A DNA stretch of 64,000 nucleotides, from assembly GCF_014050225.1 (NCBI RefSeq), contig NZ_JACFXV010000031.1, forward strand, positions 1-64,000, read 5' to 3'. The DNA is from Stappia albiluteola. GTDB lineage: Bacteria; Pseudomonadota; Alphaproteobacteria; Rhizobiales; Stappiaceae. This document shows, in pieces, positions 21,068-30,615 of this stretch. The position numbers and the translations under genes were made by a program. The notes under the pieces are model-generated. The model saw only the letters and a program-made list of their open reading frames with translations. It was not told the origin of the DNA and searched no databases. How positions within the stretch are numbered: position 1 is the stretch's first letter; each line of letters opens with the position of its first letter.

Positions 21068-21868
21068 TCAGGCTTCCCTTTCGGCAAGATCGGATACCGC
21101 CCGGATCAGGCGGGCAATATCCTCCTCGCGCGACAGGCGGTGATCGCCGTCCTTGATCAGGGTCAGAACCACGTCGTCGCTGGCCAGCGCCTCTGCAAGA
21201 CGGACTGCATAGCGCCACGGTACGGAATCGTCCTGCTGCCCCTGCAGGATGGTTACCGGGCAACCCGTTTCGACCGGCTTGTCGAGAAGCAGGTTGCCAC
21301 GCCCGTCCTCGATGAGCTTGCGCGTGATCACATAGGGATCTTCGGAGTAGTCCGACGGCCGCTCGTAACGCCCGGTCTCCATGATCGTGCGGCGGATTTC
21401 GTCGGTGAACTCATGCTTCCACATCAGTTCCTCGGTGAAATCGGGCGCCGGCGCGATCAGCACCATGCCCGCAATCCGACTTGCATCGCGGCCGCCAGCC
21501 TTCAGGTGGGCGCGGGCGAGCAGCAGCGCGATCCAGCCGCCCATGGACGAGCCGATGACTATGGTCGGTTCCTTGCAAAAGCGGTTGAAGACGGCAAGCG
21601 CCTCCTCCGCCCAGCGCGAGATGGTGCCGTCCTCGAAATCGCCGCCGGAAACGCCGTGCCCTGAATAGTCGAAGCGGGTTGCAGGACGCCCCTGCGCGAC
21701 CGCCCATTCGGCGACCGCTTCCGCCTTGGTTCCCGCCATGTCGGACTTGAACCCGGAGAGCCAGAATATACCGGGAGCCTTGCCTCGACCGTCCCGGCGC
21801 AGGACGGCGATCTCGCGCCTTTCGCTGTCTTCGCCGACGGTGATGAATTGCGGTTCCTGCGCGCTCAT
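21068..21868 (-). CDS. Alpha/beta hydrolase
   Basis: A 266-residue serine hydrolase. The nucleophile elbow is GSSMGG (residue about 105), and the C-terminal GDHRLS gives the catalytic histidine; FDYSGHGVSGG is the typical HG region. No signal peptide. The start at 21868 has a perfect GGAGG six bases upstream; the longer open frame to 22723 runs through the divergent glycosyltransferase gene and is a shadow. The substrate is unknown; palmitoyl thioesterase-like (ABHD10-type) enzymes look similar. Confidence 0.88.
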   Translation of the reverse strand: MSAQEPQFITVGEDSERREIAVLRRDGRGKAPGIFWLSGFKSDMAGTKAEAVAEWAVAQGRPATRFDYSGHGVSGGDFEDGTISRWAEEALAVFNRFCKEPTIVIGSSMGGWIALLLARAHLKAGGRDASRIAGMVLIAPAPDFTEELMWKHEFTDEIRRTIMETGRYERPSDYSEDPYVITRKLIEDGRGNLLLDKPVETGCPVTILQGQQDDSVPWRYAVRLAEALASDDVVLTLIKDGDHRLSREEDIARLIRAVSDLAEREA

Positions 21869-21871
21869 ACT

Positions 21872-23131
21872 ATGCCTCCACAATCTCAGACTTCCGATTT
21901 GGCACAGCCGACGCCGCGAGGAAAGCCGCCCTTGGCCAGACGCACCATCCTGCAGATCATTCCGGAATTGGAAACGGGCGGCGCGGAACGCACCACGGTC
22001 GATATCGCCCGCGCGCTCGTCCAGCGCGGCGACCGGGCGATCGTATTGTCCGAGGGCGGCCGGCTGGTTGGCGAACTCAAGGAGGTCGGCGCCGATCACA
22101 TCGTCTTTCCGGCTGCGGCCAAGGCCCCCTGGACGATCCTCGCCAACGCCTGGCGGATCGCCAGGCTGATCCGCCGCGAAGGCGTCGACATCATTCACGC
22201 ACGGTCGCGCGCGCCGGCCTGGTCGGCGCTGATTGCAGCTCGCCTGACCAGAATCCCCTTCGTCACCACCTATCACGGCATCTACAATCAGAAATCCCGG
22301 CTCAAGGCGCTCTATAATTCCGTCATGGCGCGCGGAGACAGGGTGATCGCCAACTCGCACTATACGGCGCGGCTCATCCGCGAACGCCATCCTTTCGTCG
22401 CGGACCGTATCAACGTCATCCATCGCGGCTCGGACCTGGCAGCCTACGACAAGGGCTCCATCAACGAAGAACGAGCCGATTGCCTCAGGAAGGCGTGGGG
22501 GCTGGCATCGGACACTCCGGTCATCCTCAACGTCGCCCGCCTGACGCCCTGGAAGGGCCAGCGCATCCTCATCGACGCCCTTGTCCAGCTGAAATCGGCT
22601 GGCAATGATCAATGGACCGCGGTCCTGGCGGGCAGTCATCAGGGCCGGGAGGATTACCGCGCCGATTTGGAGGAACGCATCCGCACGAGCGGGTTGTTCG
22701 GCAAGGTGCGCCTCGTCGGTCATTGCGACGATGTCGCCGCAGCACTTGCGCTTGCAAGCGTCGCTGTCGTTGCATCAATAGAACCGGAGGCCTTCGGACG
22801 CGCCGCGGTCGAAGCGCAGGCGGCGGGCGTTCCGGTCATCGTCACCGACCTCGGTGCGGCCCCTGAAACGGTCCTTTGCCCGCCCGACGTTCCCGAGGAT
22901 CAACGCACCGGCTGGCGCGTACCACCGGGCGATGCGGCGGCGCTCGCGCGCACGCTCGGTTTCGTATTGGGCCTTGGCGGAACCGGCCGGCAACTGCTCG
23001 CGGAATCCGCCCGCAGCCACGTCCATGCTCATTTCTCGGTCGAGGCCATGTGCACGGCCACATTGAACGTCTACGACCGGTTGCCCGGCCGAAGCGGCTC
23101 GTTCAAGCGTACGATGCAGGTTGACGGTTGA
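21872..23131 (+). CDS. Glycosyltransferase family 4
   Basis: A 419-residue GT-B glycosyltransferase. The acceptor-side motif PELETGGAERTTVDIA and the donor-binding EPEAFGRAAVEAQAAGVPVI (EX7E) identify family GT4; it probably extends a lipopolysaccharide or exopolysaccharide. The ATG at 21872 is three bases from the divergent hydrolase start and has no ribosome-binding site. A TTG at 21932, preceded by GAGGAAAG, starts nearer to the conserved domain and may be the real start. No other polysaccharide genes are adjacent. Confidence 0.85.
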   Translation: MPPQSQTSDLAQPTPRGKPPLARRTILQIIPELETGGAERTTVDIARALVQRGDRAIVLSEGGRLVGELKEVGADHIVFPAAAKAPWTILANAWRIARLIRREGVDIIHARSRAPAWSALIAARLTRIPFVTTYHGIYNQKSRLKALYNSVMARGDRVIANSHYTARLIRERHPFVADRINVIHRGSDLAAYDKGSINEERADCLRKAWGLASDTPVILNVARLTPWKGQRILIDALVQLKSAGNDQWTAVLAGSHQGREDYRADLEERIRTSGLFGKVRLVGHCDDVAAALALASVAVVASIEPEAFGRAAVEAQAAGVPVIVTDLGAAPETVLCPPDVPEDQRTGWRVPPGDAAALARTLGFVLGLGGTGRQLLAESARSHVHAHFSVEAMCTATLNVYDRLPGRSGSFKRTMQVDG

Positions 23132-23206
23132 CTTTGCGGCGGTTTCGCTTGATTTTCATGACACAGTTCCGCTTGAGACTTGGCTTCCTCGGCGCTTCGC
23201 GTACGG

Positions 23207-23258
23207 GGGCTTTCTCTTATGGATGGCCCTGGCGGGGTCGGATCATGAGAGAAAGGGC
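23207..23258 (+). promoter_or_regulatory. Long hairpin in the infC leader
   Basis: An imperfect stem of about 14 bp (23207-23221 with 23244-23258, one G-U pair) encloses a loop that can itself pair (GGCCC with GGGTC). It is 95 bases before the infC start. Leaders of infC-rpmI-rplT operons often carry structures used for autoregulation by IF3 or L20; that role is inferred here. Confidence 0.45.
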
Positions 23259-23353
23259 CCAGCACGCTCCGGCGGACTATTGATGTCGGTGTGCCTGGTG
23301 CTCCGGATGCCGGCAGATTGAATTTATCGGAAACCATAGAGGAGATAGCGACC

Positions 23354-23896
23354 ATTCGCCGTCCATTTCGTGCCCCGCCTCCGACCAAGGAAGGCCCCCG
23401 CACCAACGAAGAGATCCGCGTTCGCGAAGTTCAGCTGATCGATCACGAAGGCCAGAACCGCGGCACCGTGCCTACGGAAGAGGCCATGGCGATTGCAGTG
23501 GAAGCAGGTCTCGATCTTGTCGAGATCGCTCCGAACTCGGTACCGCCTGTCTGCAAGATCCTCGATTACGGCCGGTTCAAGTACCAGTCGCAGAAGAAGG
23601 CGGCGGAAGCCCGCAAGAAGCAGAAGACCGTCGAGATCAAGGAAATCAAGATGCGTCCGAACATCGACACCCATGATTATGAGGTGAAGATGCGGAGCAT
23701 GAAGCGTTTCTTCGACGAAGGCGACAAGGTGAAGGTCACGCTTCGCTTCCGCGGCCGCGAAATGGCACACCAGGATCTCGGCATGGCGCTCCTTAACAAG
23801 GTTCGCGACGAGACGCAGGACATCGCCAAGGTGGAATCCCACCCCAAGCTCGAAGGTCGGCAGATGGTGATGGTGCTCGCGCCGATCGCGCGCTGA
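23354..23896 (+). CDS. infC: Translation initiation factor IF-3
   Basis: A 180-residue IF-3 that binds the 30S subunit and monitors start-codon selection. The N-domain ([21 protein letters not shown]), linker helix and C-domain ([23 protein letters not shown]) are complete. The start is an ATT codon at 23354 with AGGAG nine bases upstream: it gives the usual [10 protein letters not shown]-terminus and length. The rare ATT start is known from E. coli infC, where IF-3 represses its own translation through it. It heads the infC, rpmI, rplT cluster and ends with a hairpin. Confidence 0.95.
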   Translation: MRRPFRAPPPTKEGPRTNEEIRVREVQLIDHEGQNRGTVPTEEAMAIAVEAGLDLVEIAPNSVPPVCKILDYGRFKYQSQKKAAEARKKQKTVEIKEIKMRPNIDTHDYEVKMRSMKRFFDEGDKVKVTLRFRGREMAHQDLGMALLNKVRDETQDIAKVESHPKLEGRQMVMVLAPIAR

Positions 23897-23927
23897 TACG
23901 CCGCTTCATCAGGTTGGCGAACCGTTC

Positions 23928-23956
23928 AAGGCCCGGCACACACGCCGGGCCTTTTC
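23928..23956 (+). terminator. Terminator or attenuator between infC and rpmI
   Basis: A perfect 10-bp stem (23928-23937 with 23944-23953) around a 6-base loop ends in TTTTC. Strong enough to separate infC from rpmI-rplT, at least in part. Confidence 0.78.
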
Positions 23957-24140
23957 ATTAGCGCCGCTTGCATTTGAGATTGCCCGCCGCTATAACGCCG
24001 CGTCCCGAGCCGCCCGGCTTTGCGGGATCTCTGGCCTGTGCCGGAACGCCTGCATTCAACGGGCATGCCGCGGCGGCTCACGAAGGCTCCAAAAACCCAC
24101 TGGTCGTACCGAAGGTGCGCCGGACAAGAAAGGATCCGAA

Positions 24141-24338
24141 ATGCCCAAGCTGAAGACGAAATCCGGCGCCAAGAAGCGCTTCAAACTGACTGCGACCGGA
24201 AAGGTCAAGACCGCCCAGGCCGGCAAGCGCCACGGCATGATCAAGCGCACGGCGAAGTTCATCCGCAAGGCACGCGGCACCACGGTGCTCAGCGAGCAGG
24301 ATGCACGTATCGTCAAGCAGTTCCTGCCCTACGCCTGA
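24141..24338 (+). CDS. rpmI: 50S ribosomal protein L35
   Basis: A 65-residue basic protein with the L35 signature [20 protein letters not shown] and the RHGM-like [21 protein letters not shown] segment. It is a structural protein of the large subunit. AAGAAAGGA lies before the ATG. It is 38 bases upstream of rplT, with which it is co-transcribed. About 180 bases of leader separate it from the infC hairpin. Confidence 0.97.
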   Translation: MPKLKTKSGAKKRFKLTATGKVKTAQAGKRHGMIKRTAKFIRKARGTTVLSEQDARIVKQFLPYA

Positions 24339-24376
24339 AGACGCAGCGTCTTTAAAGACCTCAAGGAGTTTCCGAT

Positions 24377-24736
24377 ATGTCGCGTGTCAAGAGGGGCGTA
24401 ACCGCTCACGCCCGTCACAAGAAAGTTCTCAAGGCCGCCAAGGGTTACTACGGCCGCCGCAAGAACACCATTCGCATCGCCAAGCAGGCAGTCGAGAAGG
24501 CCGGACAGTACGCCTATCGCGACCGCAAGGTCCGCAAGCGTGACTTCCGCGGTCTCTGGATCCAGCGCATCAATGCCGCCGTGCGCGAATTCGGCCTCAC
24601 CTACAGCCGCTTCATCGACGGCCTGAACAAGGCCGGCGTCGAGGTCGACCGTAAGGTTCTCTCCGACCTCGCCATCCGTCAGCCGGACGCGTTCAAGGTG
24701 CTGGTCGAAAAGGCTCAGGGTGCTCTCGCTGCCTGA
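24377..24736 (+). CDS. rplT: 50S ribosomal protein L20
   Basis: A 119-residue protein with the L20 signature ([56 protein letters not shown]). It binds 23S rRNA early in large-subunit assembly and in several bacteria represses its own operon. AAGGAG precedes the ATG. It is followed by a strong terminator, so the downstream Rieske gene and pheS must have their own promoters or depend on read-through. Confidence 0.97.
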   Translation: MSRVKRGVTAHARHKKVLKAAKGYYGRRKNTIRIAKQAVEKAGQYAYRDRKVRKRDFRGLWIQRINAAVREFGLTYSRFIDGLNKAGVEVDRKVLSDLAIRQPDAFKVLVEKAQGALAA

Positions 24737-24759
24737 GCTTTGGCAAACTGAGTGATTGC

Positions 24760-24792
24760 AAAAGGCGCGCTGTCATCGGCGCGCCTTTTTTG
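24760..24792 (+). terminator. Terminator of the rpmI-rplT unit
   Basis: AAAAGGCGCGC (24760-24770) pairs with GCGCGCCTTTT (24779-24789) and runs into TTTTTTG. It lies 24 bases after the rplT stop. Confidence 0.9.
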
Positions 24793-24897
24793 TTTCGGGC
24801 ACCTCTTCCTTCCGCCCGTCTTGAGCCCTGAGCGCGGAGTCGCTAAACCCCTTCTGCCGGACCTTACCTCTCTCGCTCTCCCGGAGACAGTCGCCCG

Positions 24898-25956
24898 ATG
24901 AACAACCTGAAAGCCGAACTCCTGCGCGGCCTGTGGTATGTCGCCTGCACGTCGGAGGAGCTGAAAGCCGGCAAGACCATGGCGAAGAAGCTGATGGGCG
25001 AACCGGTCCTGTTCGGCCGCGACCGGCATGGCAAAGCCTTCGCCATCCGCGACATCTGCCCGCATCGCGGCATTCCGCTGCGCTACGGCCGCTTCGACGG
25101 CGAGACGGTGCAATGCTGCTATCACGGCTGGAAATTCGATACGTCCGGCACTTGCGTCGACATTCCCTCCACCCACGAATACCAGACGATCGACTATTCG
25201 AAGATCTCCTGCGGCGCCTTTCCCGTGAAGGAGCAGCAGGGGCTGGTCTGGGTCTATTTCGCCGATGGCACCGAGCGTCCGGAAGACGGCCGTCAGCCGG
25301 AGCCCCCATTGCTGCCCGATTTCGGGCTGGACCAGGGCCCGCGTCTCGCCATCATGCTGCCCTTCGTCTGCTCGGTCGACCATGCGGCCCTGGGCCTGAT
25401 GGACCCGACTCACGCCGCCTTCGTGCACACGTCCTGGTGGTTCAAGAAGAACGCGACGAAGCTTCGCCCGAAGGAAAAGCATTTCGCGCCGAGCGAACTC
25501 GGCTGGGCCATGGTGCGCCACAAGCTGCCGCCGCAGAACATCGCCTACAAACTCCTCGGCAACGACGTGACGACCGAGATCCGCTACAGCCTGCCGGGCC
25601 TGCGGATCGAGCACATCAAGGGCGACAGGCATTCGGTCGTCGGCCTCACCACCATCACGCCGGTCGATGAAGACAAGACGGAAGTCAGGCAGATGTTCTG
25701 GGCAACGATGGGCTGGGTGAGCCCGTTCAAGCCGCTGCTGCGGCGGCTGATGACAACCTTCCTGGACCAGGACCGCCGGGTCGTGATCCAGCAGCGCGAA
25801 GGCCTCGAATACAATCCGAAGCTGATGCTCATCAACGATGCCGACACGCAAGGCCGCTGGTGGATGCAGTTGAAGGACGAGTGGACGCGCTCCGGCTCGG
25901 AAGGAAGGGACTTTCAGAACCCGGTCAGGGAACGCACCCTGCGCTGGATGAGTTGA
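24898..25956 (+). CDS. Rieske non-haem iron oxygenase, large subunit type
   Basis: A 352-residue aromatic-ring-hydroxylating-dioxygenase-like protein. The N-terminal Rieske 2Fe-2S centre has CPHRG and CCYHGW ligands (residues about 55-80), and the catalytic mononuclear iron site is in LMDPTHAAFVH, matching the D-x2-H-x4-H pattern. Such enzymes insert oxygen into, or demethylate, aromatic or similar substrates and need a reductase, none of which is encoded nearby. Sits between rplT and pheS, an unusual place. Ribosome-binding GGAGAC is 12 bases before the ATG. Confidence 0.9.
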   Translation: MNNLKAELLRGLWYVACTSEELKAGKTMAKKLMGEPVLFGRDRHGKAFAIRDICPHRGIPLRYGRFDGETVQCCYHGWKFDTSGTCVDIPSTHEYQTIDYSKISCGAFPVKEQQGLVWVYFADGTERPEDGRQPEPPLLPDFGLDQGPRLAIMLPFVCSVDHAALGLMDPTHAAFVHTSWWFKKNATKLRPKEKHFAPSELGWAMVRHKLPPQNIAYKLLGNDVTTEIRYSLPGLRIEHIKGDRHSVVGLTTITPVDEDKTEVRQMFWATMGWVSPFKPLLRRLMTTFLDQDRRVVIQQREGLEYNPKLMLINDADTQGRWWMQLKDEWTRSGSEGRDFQNPVRERTLRWMS

Positions 25957-26274
25957 GCGCAGACCGCCACTTGCCAAGCCGGATGCGATCTGGCACCGTC
26001 CGCGCGGCTTGACAAAGAACTGGTACAGGCACCATGAGCCGCACGGAAACGGGAGACATCGTCGGTATGCCGCTGCAGATGGCCGCCTTGGCCGTCGGCC
26101 TGCGCGAGCGCGATATCGTCTACTGGGGCCCGGCCTGCGGCCGATTTAGGGGCTGAAAAGCTTCCCTTCGCCGCCACTGGAATGCGCGGCCAATTCTGCT
26201 AAAAGACCCCCTCGACTTTTCGGTGCGACCGCATGGACAGGCTTGCGTGCGGCGCCGGCAACCAACGAGCAATC
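25957..26274. other. Gap between the Rieske gene and pheS
   Basis: This 318-base stretch has no supported gene. A TTGACA at 26009-26014 could be a -35 element, and a 40-codon frame at 26034-26156 exists without a ribosome-binding site. Since rplT ends in a terminator, a pheS promoter probably lies here. Confidence 0.4.
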
Positions 26275-27357
26275 ATGTCCGAACTCGAAACCCTCGAATC
26301 CGACATCCTGGCGGCCATCTCCGCTGCCGACACCGAGGCCCAGCTTGAGGAAGTGCGCGTCGCGGCCCTCGGCAAGAAAGGCAGCGTTTCGGAAAAGCTG
26401 AAGACGCTTGGCCGTATGAGCCCCGAAGAGCGCCAGGTGATGGGTCCGGCGATCAACGGCCTCAAGGCGCGCATCACCGATGCACTCGGTACCCGCAAGG
26501 ACGTGCTGAAGGATGCCGCCCTTTCAGCCCGCCTCGAAGCCGACCGCGTCGACGTGACGATGCCCCTGCGGCGTCCGCCGGCCGAGGAAGGCCGCATCCA
26601 TCCGGTCAGCCAGGTGATCGACGAACTGACGGCGATCTTCGCCGACATGGGCTTCGCCATTGCCGAAGGCCCGGATATCGAGACCGATCATTTCAACTTC
26701 ACTGCGCTGAACTTCCCCGTGGGCCATCCGGCTCGGGAAATGCACGACACGTTCTTCTTCGATCCCAAGGAGAACGGCGAGCGCATGCTGCTTCGCACGC
26801 ACACCTCGCCAGTGCAGATCCGCACCATGACGAGCCAGCAGCCGCCGATCCGCGTGATCATTCCCGGCCGCACTTACCGTTGTGACAGCGATCAGACGCA
26901 CACGCCTATGTTCCACCAGGTGGAAGGCCTCGTCATCGATAAGGAAAGCCATATCGGTCACCTGAAATGGATCCTCGAAGAGTTCTGCAAGGCATTCTTT
27001 GAGGTCGACAATGTGAAGATGCGCTTCCGCCCATCCTTCTTTCCCTTCACGGAGCCGTCGATGGAAGTCGATGTCGGTTGCGATCGCTCCGGAGACGAGA
27101 TCCGGATCGGCGAAGGCAACGACTGGCTGGAAATCCTCGGCTGCGGCATGGTGCATCCGAACGTCATCCGCAATTGCGGCCTCGATCCGGACGAGTATCA
27201 GGGGTTCGCCTGGGGTATGGGGATCGACCGCATCGCCATGCTGAAATACGGCATGCCTGACCTGCGCGCCTTCTTCGACGCCGATGTGCGCTGGCTTGAC
27301 CATTACGGGTTCCGACCGCTCGACATGCCGACGCTGTTCGGCGGCCTGAGCCGATAA
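26275..27357 (+). CDS. pheS: Phenylalanyl-tRNA synthetase alpha subunit
   Basis: A 360-residue class II aminoacyl-tRNA synthetase subunit; with PheT it charges tRNA-Phe. The N-terminal coiled coil (about residues 1-90), motif 2 ([19 protein letters not shown]) and motif 3 ([17 protein letters not shown]) are complete. The [17 protein letters not shown] region forms the amino-acid pocket. The ATG at 26275 matches the usual [15 protein letters not shown] start. pheT follows after an intervening membrane-protein gene. Confidence 0.97.
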   Translation: MSELETLESDILAAISAADTEAQLEEVRVAALGKKGSVSEKLKTLGRMSPEERQVMGPAINGLKARITDALGTRKDVLKDAALSARLEADRVDVTMPLRRPPAEEGRIHPVSQVIDELTAIFADMGFAIAEGPDIETDHFNFTALNFPVGHPAREMHDTFFFDPKENGERMLLRTHTSPVQIRTMTSQQPPIRVIIPGRTYRCDSDQTHTPMFHQVEGLVIDKESHIGHLKWILEEFCKAFFEVDNVKMRFRPSFFPFTEPSMEVDVGCDRSGDEIRIGEGNDWLEILGCGMVHPNVIRNCGLDPDEYQGFAWGMGIDRIAMLKYGMPDLRAFFDADVRWLDHYGFRPLDMPTLFGGLSR

Positions 27358-27387
27358 GGAACGACAAGACATTTCACGAGGCAGGGC

Positions 27388-28053
27388 ATGGCGATTTCAC
27401 GTTTGCTGATGACAATGCTTGCACCGCTGCTCTTTCTGATGGCGGCGATCGCCGCGCCTGCGGGCCATGCCCAGACGGCCGGAGAAGTGTCATCGCCTGC
27501 GTCCTTCGTCGATGTCTGCGCGGACAAGTCGAAGGAGCGCGGCCGCCTGCGGTTTTGCGACGAATATTTCGTGCAGGGCCTGGGCGCGGGGGCCGATCCG
27601 GTGCTCTACCTGCGCGACCGCATCACGGTATTGCGTTCGCAGCACGAGGCGGCGGCGGAAGCCAAATACGAAAGCTTCCTGACGGCAATCTACCTCACCG
27701 CCTTTCTGGCGATCGCCACCATGGTGCTGGTTGCCGCCGACCGCCGTATCCCCGGTCTCGCCCGCTGGTCGACCGTTACCGTGTCGGCTGCGCTGCTCGT
27801 GCTGATCGCGGCCGTCGCGGTGGACTGGCTCGGGAAATACCGGGCGGAACATTCCGCGCAGGTCGAGTTTGGCCTCCTTCGCGACGAGATCGAGGTGGAA
27901 GCGGCACAGCGGATCGCACGCGGCGAGCAGGTGACCACCGACGACGTGCGCAAATGGACCGCCCGCATGCACGAGATCGGGCGGCGTTTCGCCGGTCATT
28001 TCAGCGAGGGATCGGCAACGCCGGATTTCGACCGCTTCGAGCAGGACAACTGA
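27388..28053 (+). CDS. Unknown membrane protein inserted between pheS and pheT
   Basis: I do not recognise this 221-residue protein. It has an N-terminal signal-like hydrophobic segment (about residues 5-28), a short region with cysteines (DVCADKSKERGRLRFCDEYF), two membrane helices (about 95-117 and 128-148) and a soluble, charged C-terminal helix region of about 70 residues. The topology recalls two-helix membrane effectors but there is no sequence basis for calling it one. It starts 30 bases after pheS and ends 77 before pheT, so it is co-transcribed with both. Confidence 0.75.
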   Translation: MAISRLLMTMLAPLLFLMAAIAAPAGHAQTAGEVSSPASFVDVCADKSKERGRLRFCDEYFVQGLGAGADPVLYLRDRITVLRSQHEAAAEAKYESFLTAIYLTAFLAIATMVLVAADRRIPGLARWSTVTVSAALLVLIAAVAVDWLGKYRAEHSAQVEFGLLRDEIEVEAAQRIARGEQVTTDDVRKWTARMHEIGRRFAGHFSEGSATPDFDRFEQDN

Positions 28054-28130
28054 TCAACGGCCCTCTCCCGCCCACGACCTGATGCGGTGGAGAGGTGCTG
28101 AACGAGACGAATGACGAAGAGACCGCGACG

Positions 28131-30548
28131 ATGAAATTCACGCTCTCCTGGCTCAAGGACCACCTTGATACCGACGCCAGCCTCGACGAGATCGTCGAGA
28201 AGCTCACCCTGATCGGCCTCGAGGTCGAAGGGGTCCACAACCCGGCGGAGGCGCTGAAGCCCTTTACCATCGCCCGGGTTGTCGCCGCGCGGCCGCATCC
28301 CAATGCCGACCGCCTGAAGGTGCTGACCGTCGACAGCGGCAGTGGCGAACCTCTGCAGATCGTCTGCGGCGCGCCGAATGCGCGCGAGGGGCTCGTCGGC
28401 GTGCTGGCTCGGCCCGGTGCCTATGTGCCCGGCATCGACCTGACGCTGTCGATCGGCAAGATCCGCGACGTCGAAAGCTTCGGCATGATGTGCTCCGAGC
28501 GCGAGCTTGAGCTTTCCGACGAGCATACCGGCATCATTGACCTGCCTTCGGATGCACCCGTCGGCCAGTCCTTCGCCGCATATGCCGGCCTCGACGATCC
28601 TGTGATCGAGATCGGCCTGACGCCGAACCGGCCGGACTGCACCGGCGTGCACGGTATTGCCCGCGACCTCGCCGCCGCCGGCCTCGGCAAGTTGAAGGAA
28701 GGTCGCGTCGCGCCGATCGAAACGTCGGGCGCCTGCCCGGTCGATGTGCGTCTCGACTTCGGCGATACGCCGTCGCTCTGCCCGGCCTTCGCACTGCGTC
28801 TCGTGCGCGGCGTGAAGAATGGCCCGTCGCCGAAATGGCTGCAGAAGCGGCTCACCGCCATCGGCCTTCGCCCGATCAACGCGCTGGTCGACATTACCAA
28901 TTACGTCACCTTCGACCGGGGCCGCCCGCTGCATGTCTTCGACGCCGCCAAGGTCAAGGGCGATCTCGTCGTGCGCCGCGGCCGCGATGGCGAGGAAGTG
29001 CTGGCGCTGAACGAAAAGACCTACACGGTCGACGATAGCGTCTGTGTCATCGCCGACGAAAACGGCCTTGAATCGATCGCCGGCATCATGGGCGGCGAGC
29101 ATACCGGCTGCGACGAGAACACCACGGACGTGCTGCTAGAATCCGCGCTCTGGGATGCCTTCAACATTGCCCAGACCGGCCGCAAGCTCGGCATCAATTC
29201 CGACGCCCGCTATCGGTTCGAGCGCGGCGTCGATCCCAATTACTGCCTGCCCGGCCTGGAGCAGGGCACCCGCATGATCCTGGATTTGTGCGGCGGCACG
29301 CCGACGGAGCACGTGCTGGCCGGCGCCATCCCCGACAGCGAATTCACCATCGACTTCCCCTATTCGGAAGTGAAGCGGCTTTCCGGCCTGTCGCTGACGC
29401 CTCCCGAAATCAAGGGCATCCTCACCCGCCTGGGCTTCTGGGTGGCCGGCAGCGGCGACACGGTGAAGGTCGCCCCGCCGTCCTGGCGGCCGGATATCGA
29501 GGGCAAGGCCGATCTAGTCGAGGAGGTAATGCGGATCGCCGGCGTCGATCTTATTCCCTCCACGCCGCTGTCGCGTGGCACCCATGTGGGCCAGAAAGTG
29601 CTGACCACGGGCCAGATTCGCCGCAACCATGCCCGCCGCGCGCTCGCCGTTCGCGGCCTGAAGGAAGCCGTGACCTGGTCCTTCATTTCCCGCGAACAGG
29701 CCGAGGCCTTCGACGGCGGCGCTTCGGTCCTGAAGCTTGCCAATCCGATTTCCTCGGACATGTCGGACATGCGTCCGAGCCTCATTCCGGGACTGGCCGC
29801 CGCCGCCCAGCGCAACGCCGACCGGGGCTATGCGGATGTGGCGCTGTTTGAAATCGGCCAGGTCTTTGCCGACGACACGCCCGAAGGCCAGGCGATGGTG
29901 GCCGCTGGCATCCGCAAGGGCACGGCTATCATGAGCGGCGCCGGCCGTCACTGGTCCGGCAATGCGCCCGAAGTCACCGTCTTCGATGCCCGCGCGGATG
30001 CAGAGGCCGTGCTCGCGGCAATCGGCGCGCCGGTCGACAAGCTGATGGTCTTCGCCGAGGCGCCGTCCTGGTATCATCCGGGCCGGTCCGGCGAGTTGCG
30101 GCTTGGCCCCAAGACCGTGCTGGCCCGCTTCGGCGAATTGCACCCCGGCCTGCTGGAGAAGCTCGACATCGACGGCCCGGTCGCAGCCTTCGAAGTGTTC
30201 GTCGACGCGGTGCCGGAAGCCAAGGCCAAGGCAAGCCGCTCCAAGGGCGCTCTGCAGATATCCGAACTGATGCCGGTGCGGCGCGACTTCGCCTTCATCG
30301 TCGACGCCGGCTTGAGTGCCGAAAAGCTGCTGAAGGCCGCCCGTGGCGCCGAAAAGCAGCTGATTGCCGACGTCTCGCTTTTCGACGTCTATGCGGGCAA
30401 GGGCGTGCCGGACGGCAAGAAGTCGCTGGCGATCGACGTAACGCTGCAGCCACGGCAGAAGACGCTGACCGACGAGGAGATCGACGCGGTTTCCGCGCGG
30501 ATCGTCGCGGCCGTCGAGAAGGCGACCGGCGGCACCTTGCGTGGCTGA
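28131..30548 (+). CDS. pheT: Phenylalanyl-tRNA synthetase beta subunit
   Basis: An 805-residue subunit. Domains in order: N-terminal tRNA-binding OB fold (about 40-155; [16 protein letters not shown]), B3/B4 editing domain (about 210-395; [12 protein letters not shown]), B5 (about 400-480), catalytic-like core (about 490-690) and C-terminal ferredoxin-fold anticodon-binding domain (about 710-805; [11 protein letters not shown]). Editing removes mischarged tyrosine. The ATG at 28131 gives the normal [12 protein letters not shown] start. Length is standard for Rhizobiales. Confidence 0.97.
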   Translation: MKFTLSWLKDHLDTDASLDEIVEKLTLIGLEVEGVHNPAEALKPFTIARVVAARPHPNADRLKVLTVDSGSGEPLQIVCGAPNAREGLVGVLARPGAYVPGIDLTLSIGKIRDVESFGMMCSERELELSDEHTGIIDLPSDAPVGQSFAAYAGLDDPVIEIGLTPNRPDCTGVHGIARDLAAAGLGKLKEGRVAPIETSGACPVDVRLDFGDTPSLCPAFALRLVRGVKNGPSPKWLQKRLTAIGLRPINALVDITNYVTFDRGRPLHVFDAAKVKGDLVVRRGRDGEEVLALNEKTYTVDDSVCVIADENGLESIAGIMGGEHTGCDENTTDVLLESALWDAFNIAQTGRKLGINSDARYRFERGVDPNYCLPGLEQGTRMILDLCGGTPTEHVLAGAIPDSEFTIDFPYSEVKRLSGLSLTPPEIKGILTRLGFWVAGSGDTVKVAPPSWRPDIEGKADLVEEVMRIAGVDLIPSTPLSRGTHVGQKVLTTGQIRRNHARRALAVRGLKEAVTWSFISREQAEAFDGGASVLKLANPISSDMSDMRPSLIPGLAAAAQRNADRGYADVALFEIGQVFADDTPEGQAMVAAGIRKGTAIMSGAGRHWSGNAPEVTVFDARADAEAVLAAIGAPVDKLMVFAEAPSWYHPGRSGELRLGPKTVLARFGELHPGLLEKLDIDGPVAAFEVFVDAVPEAKAKASRSKGALQISELMPVRRDFAFIVDAGLSAEKLLKAARGAEKQLIADVSLFDVYAGKGVPDGKKSLAIDVTLQPRQKTLTDEEIDAVSARIVAAVEKATGGTLRG

Positions 30549-30615
30549 TTGTGGTCGCCCACCTTGGTCAAAGGCGATTCCGTATCGGATTCGTCTTTGA
30601 TCGATGAGAGGGGCG

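Noticed and set aside
26034..26156. 40-codon frame upstream of pheS
   Set aside because: No ribosome-binding site or recognisable content; more likely leader sequence.
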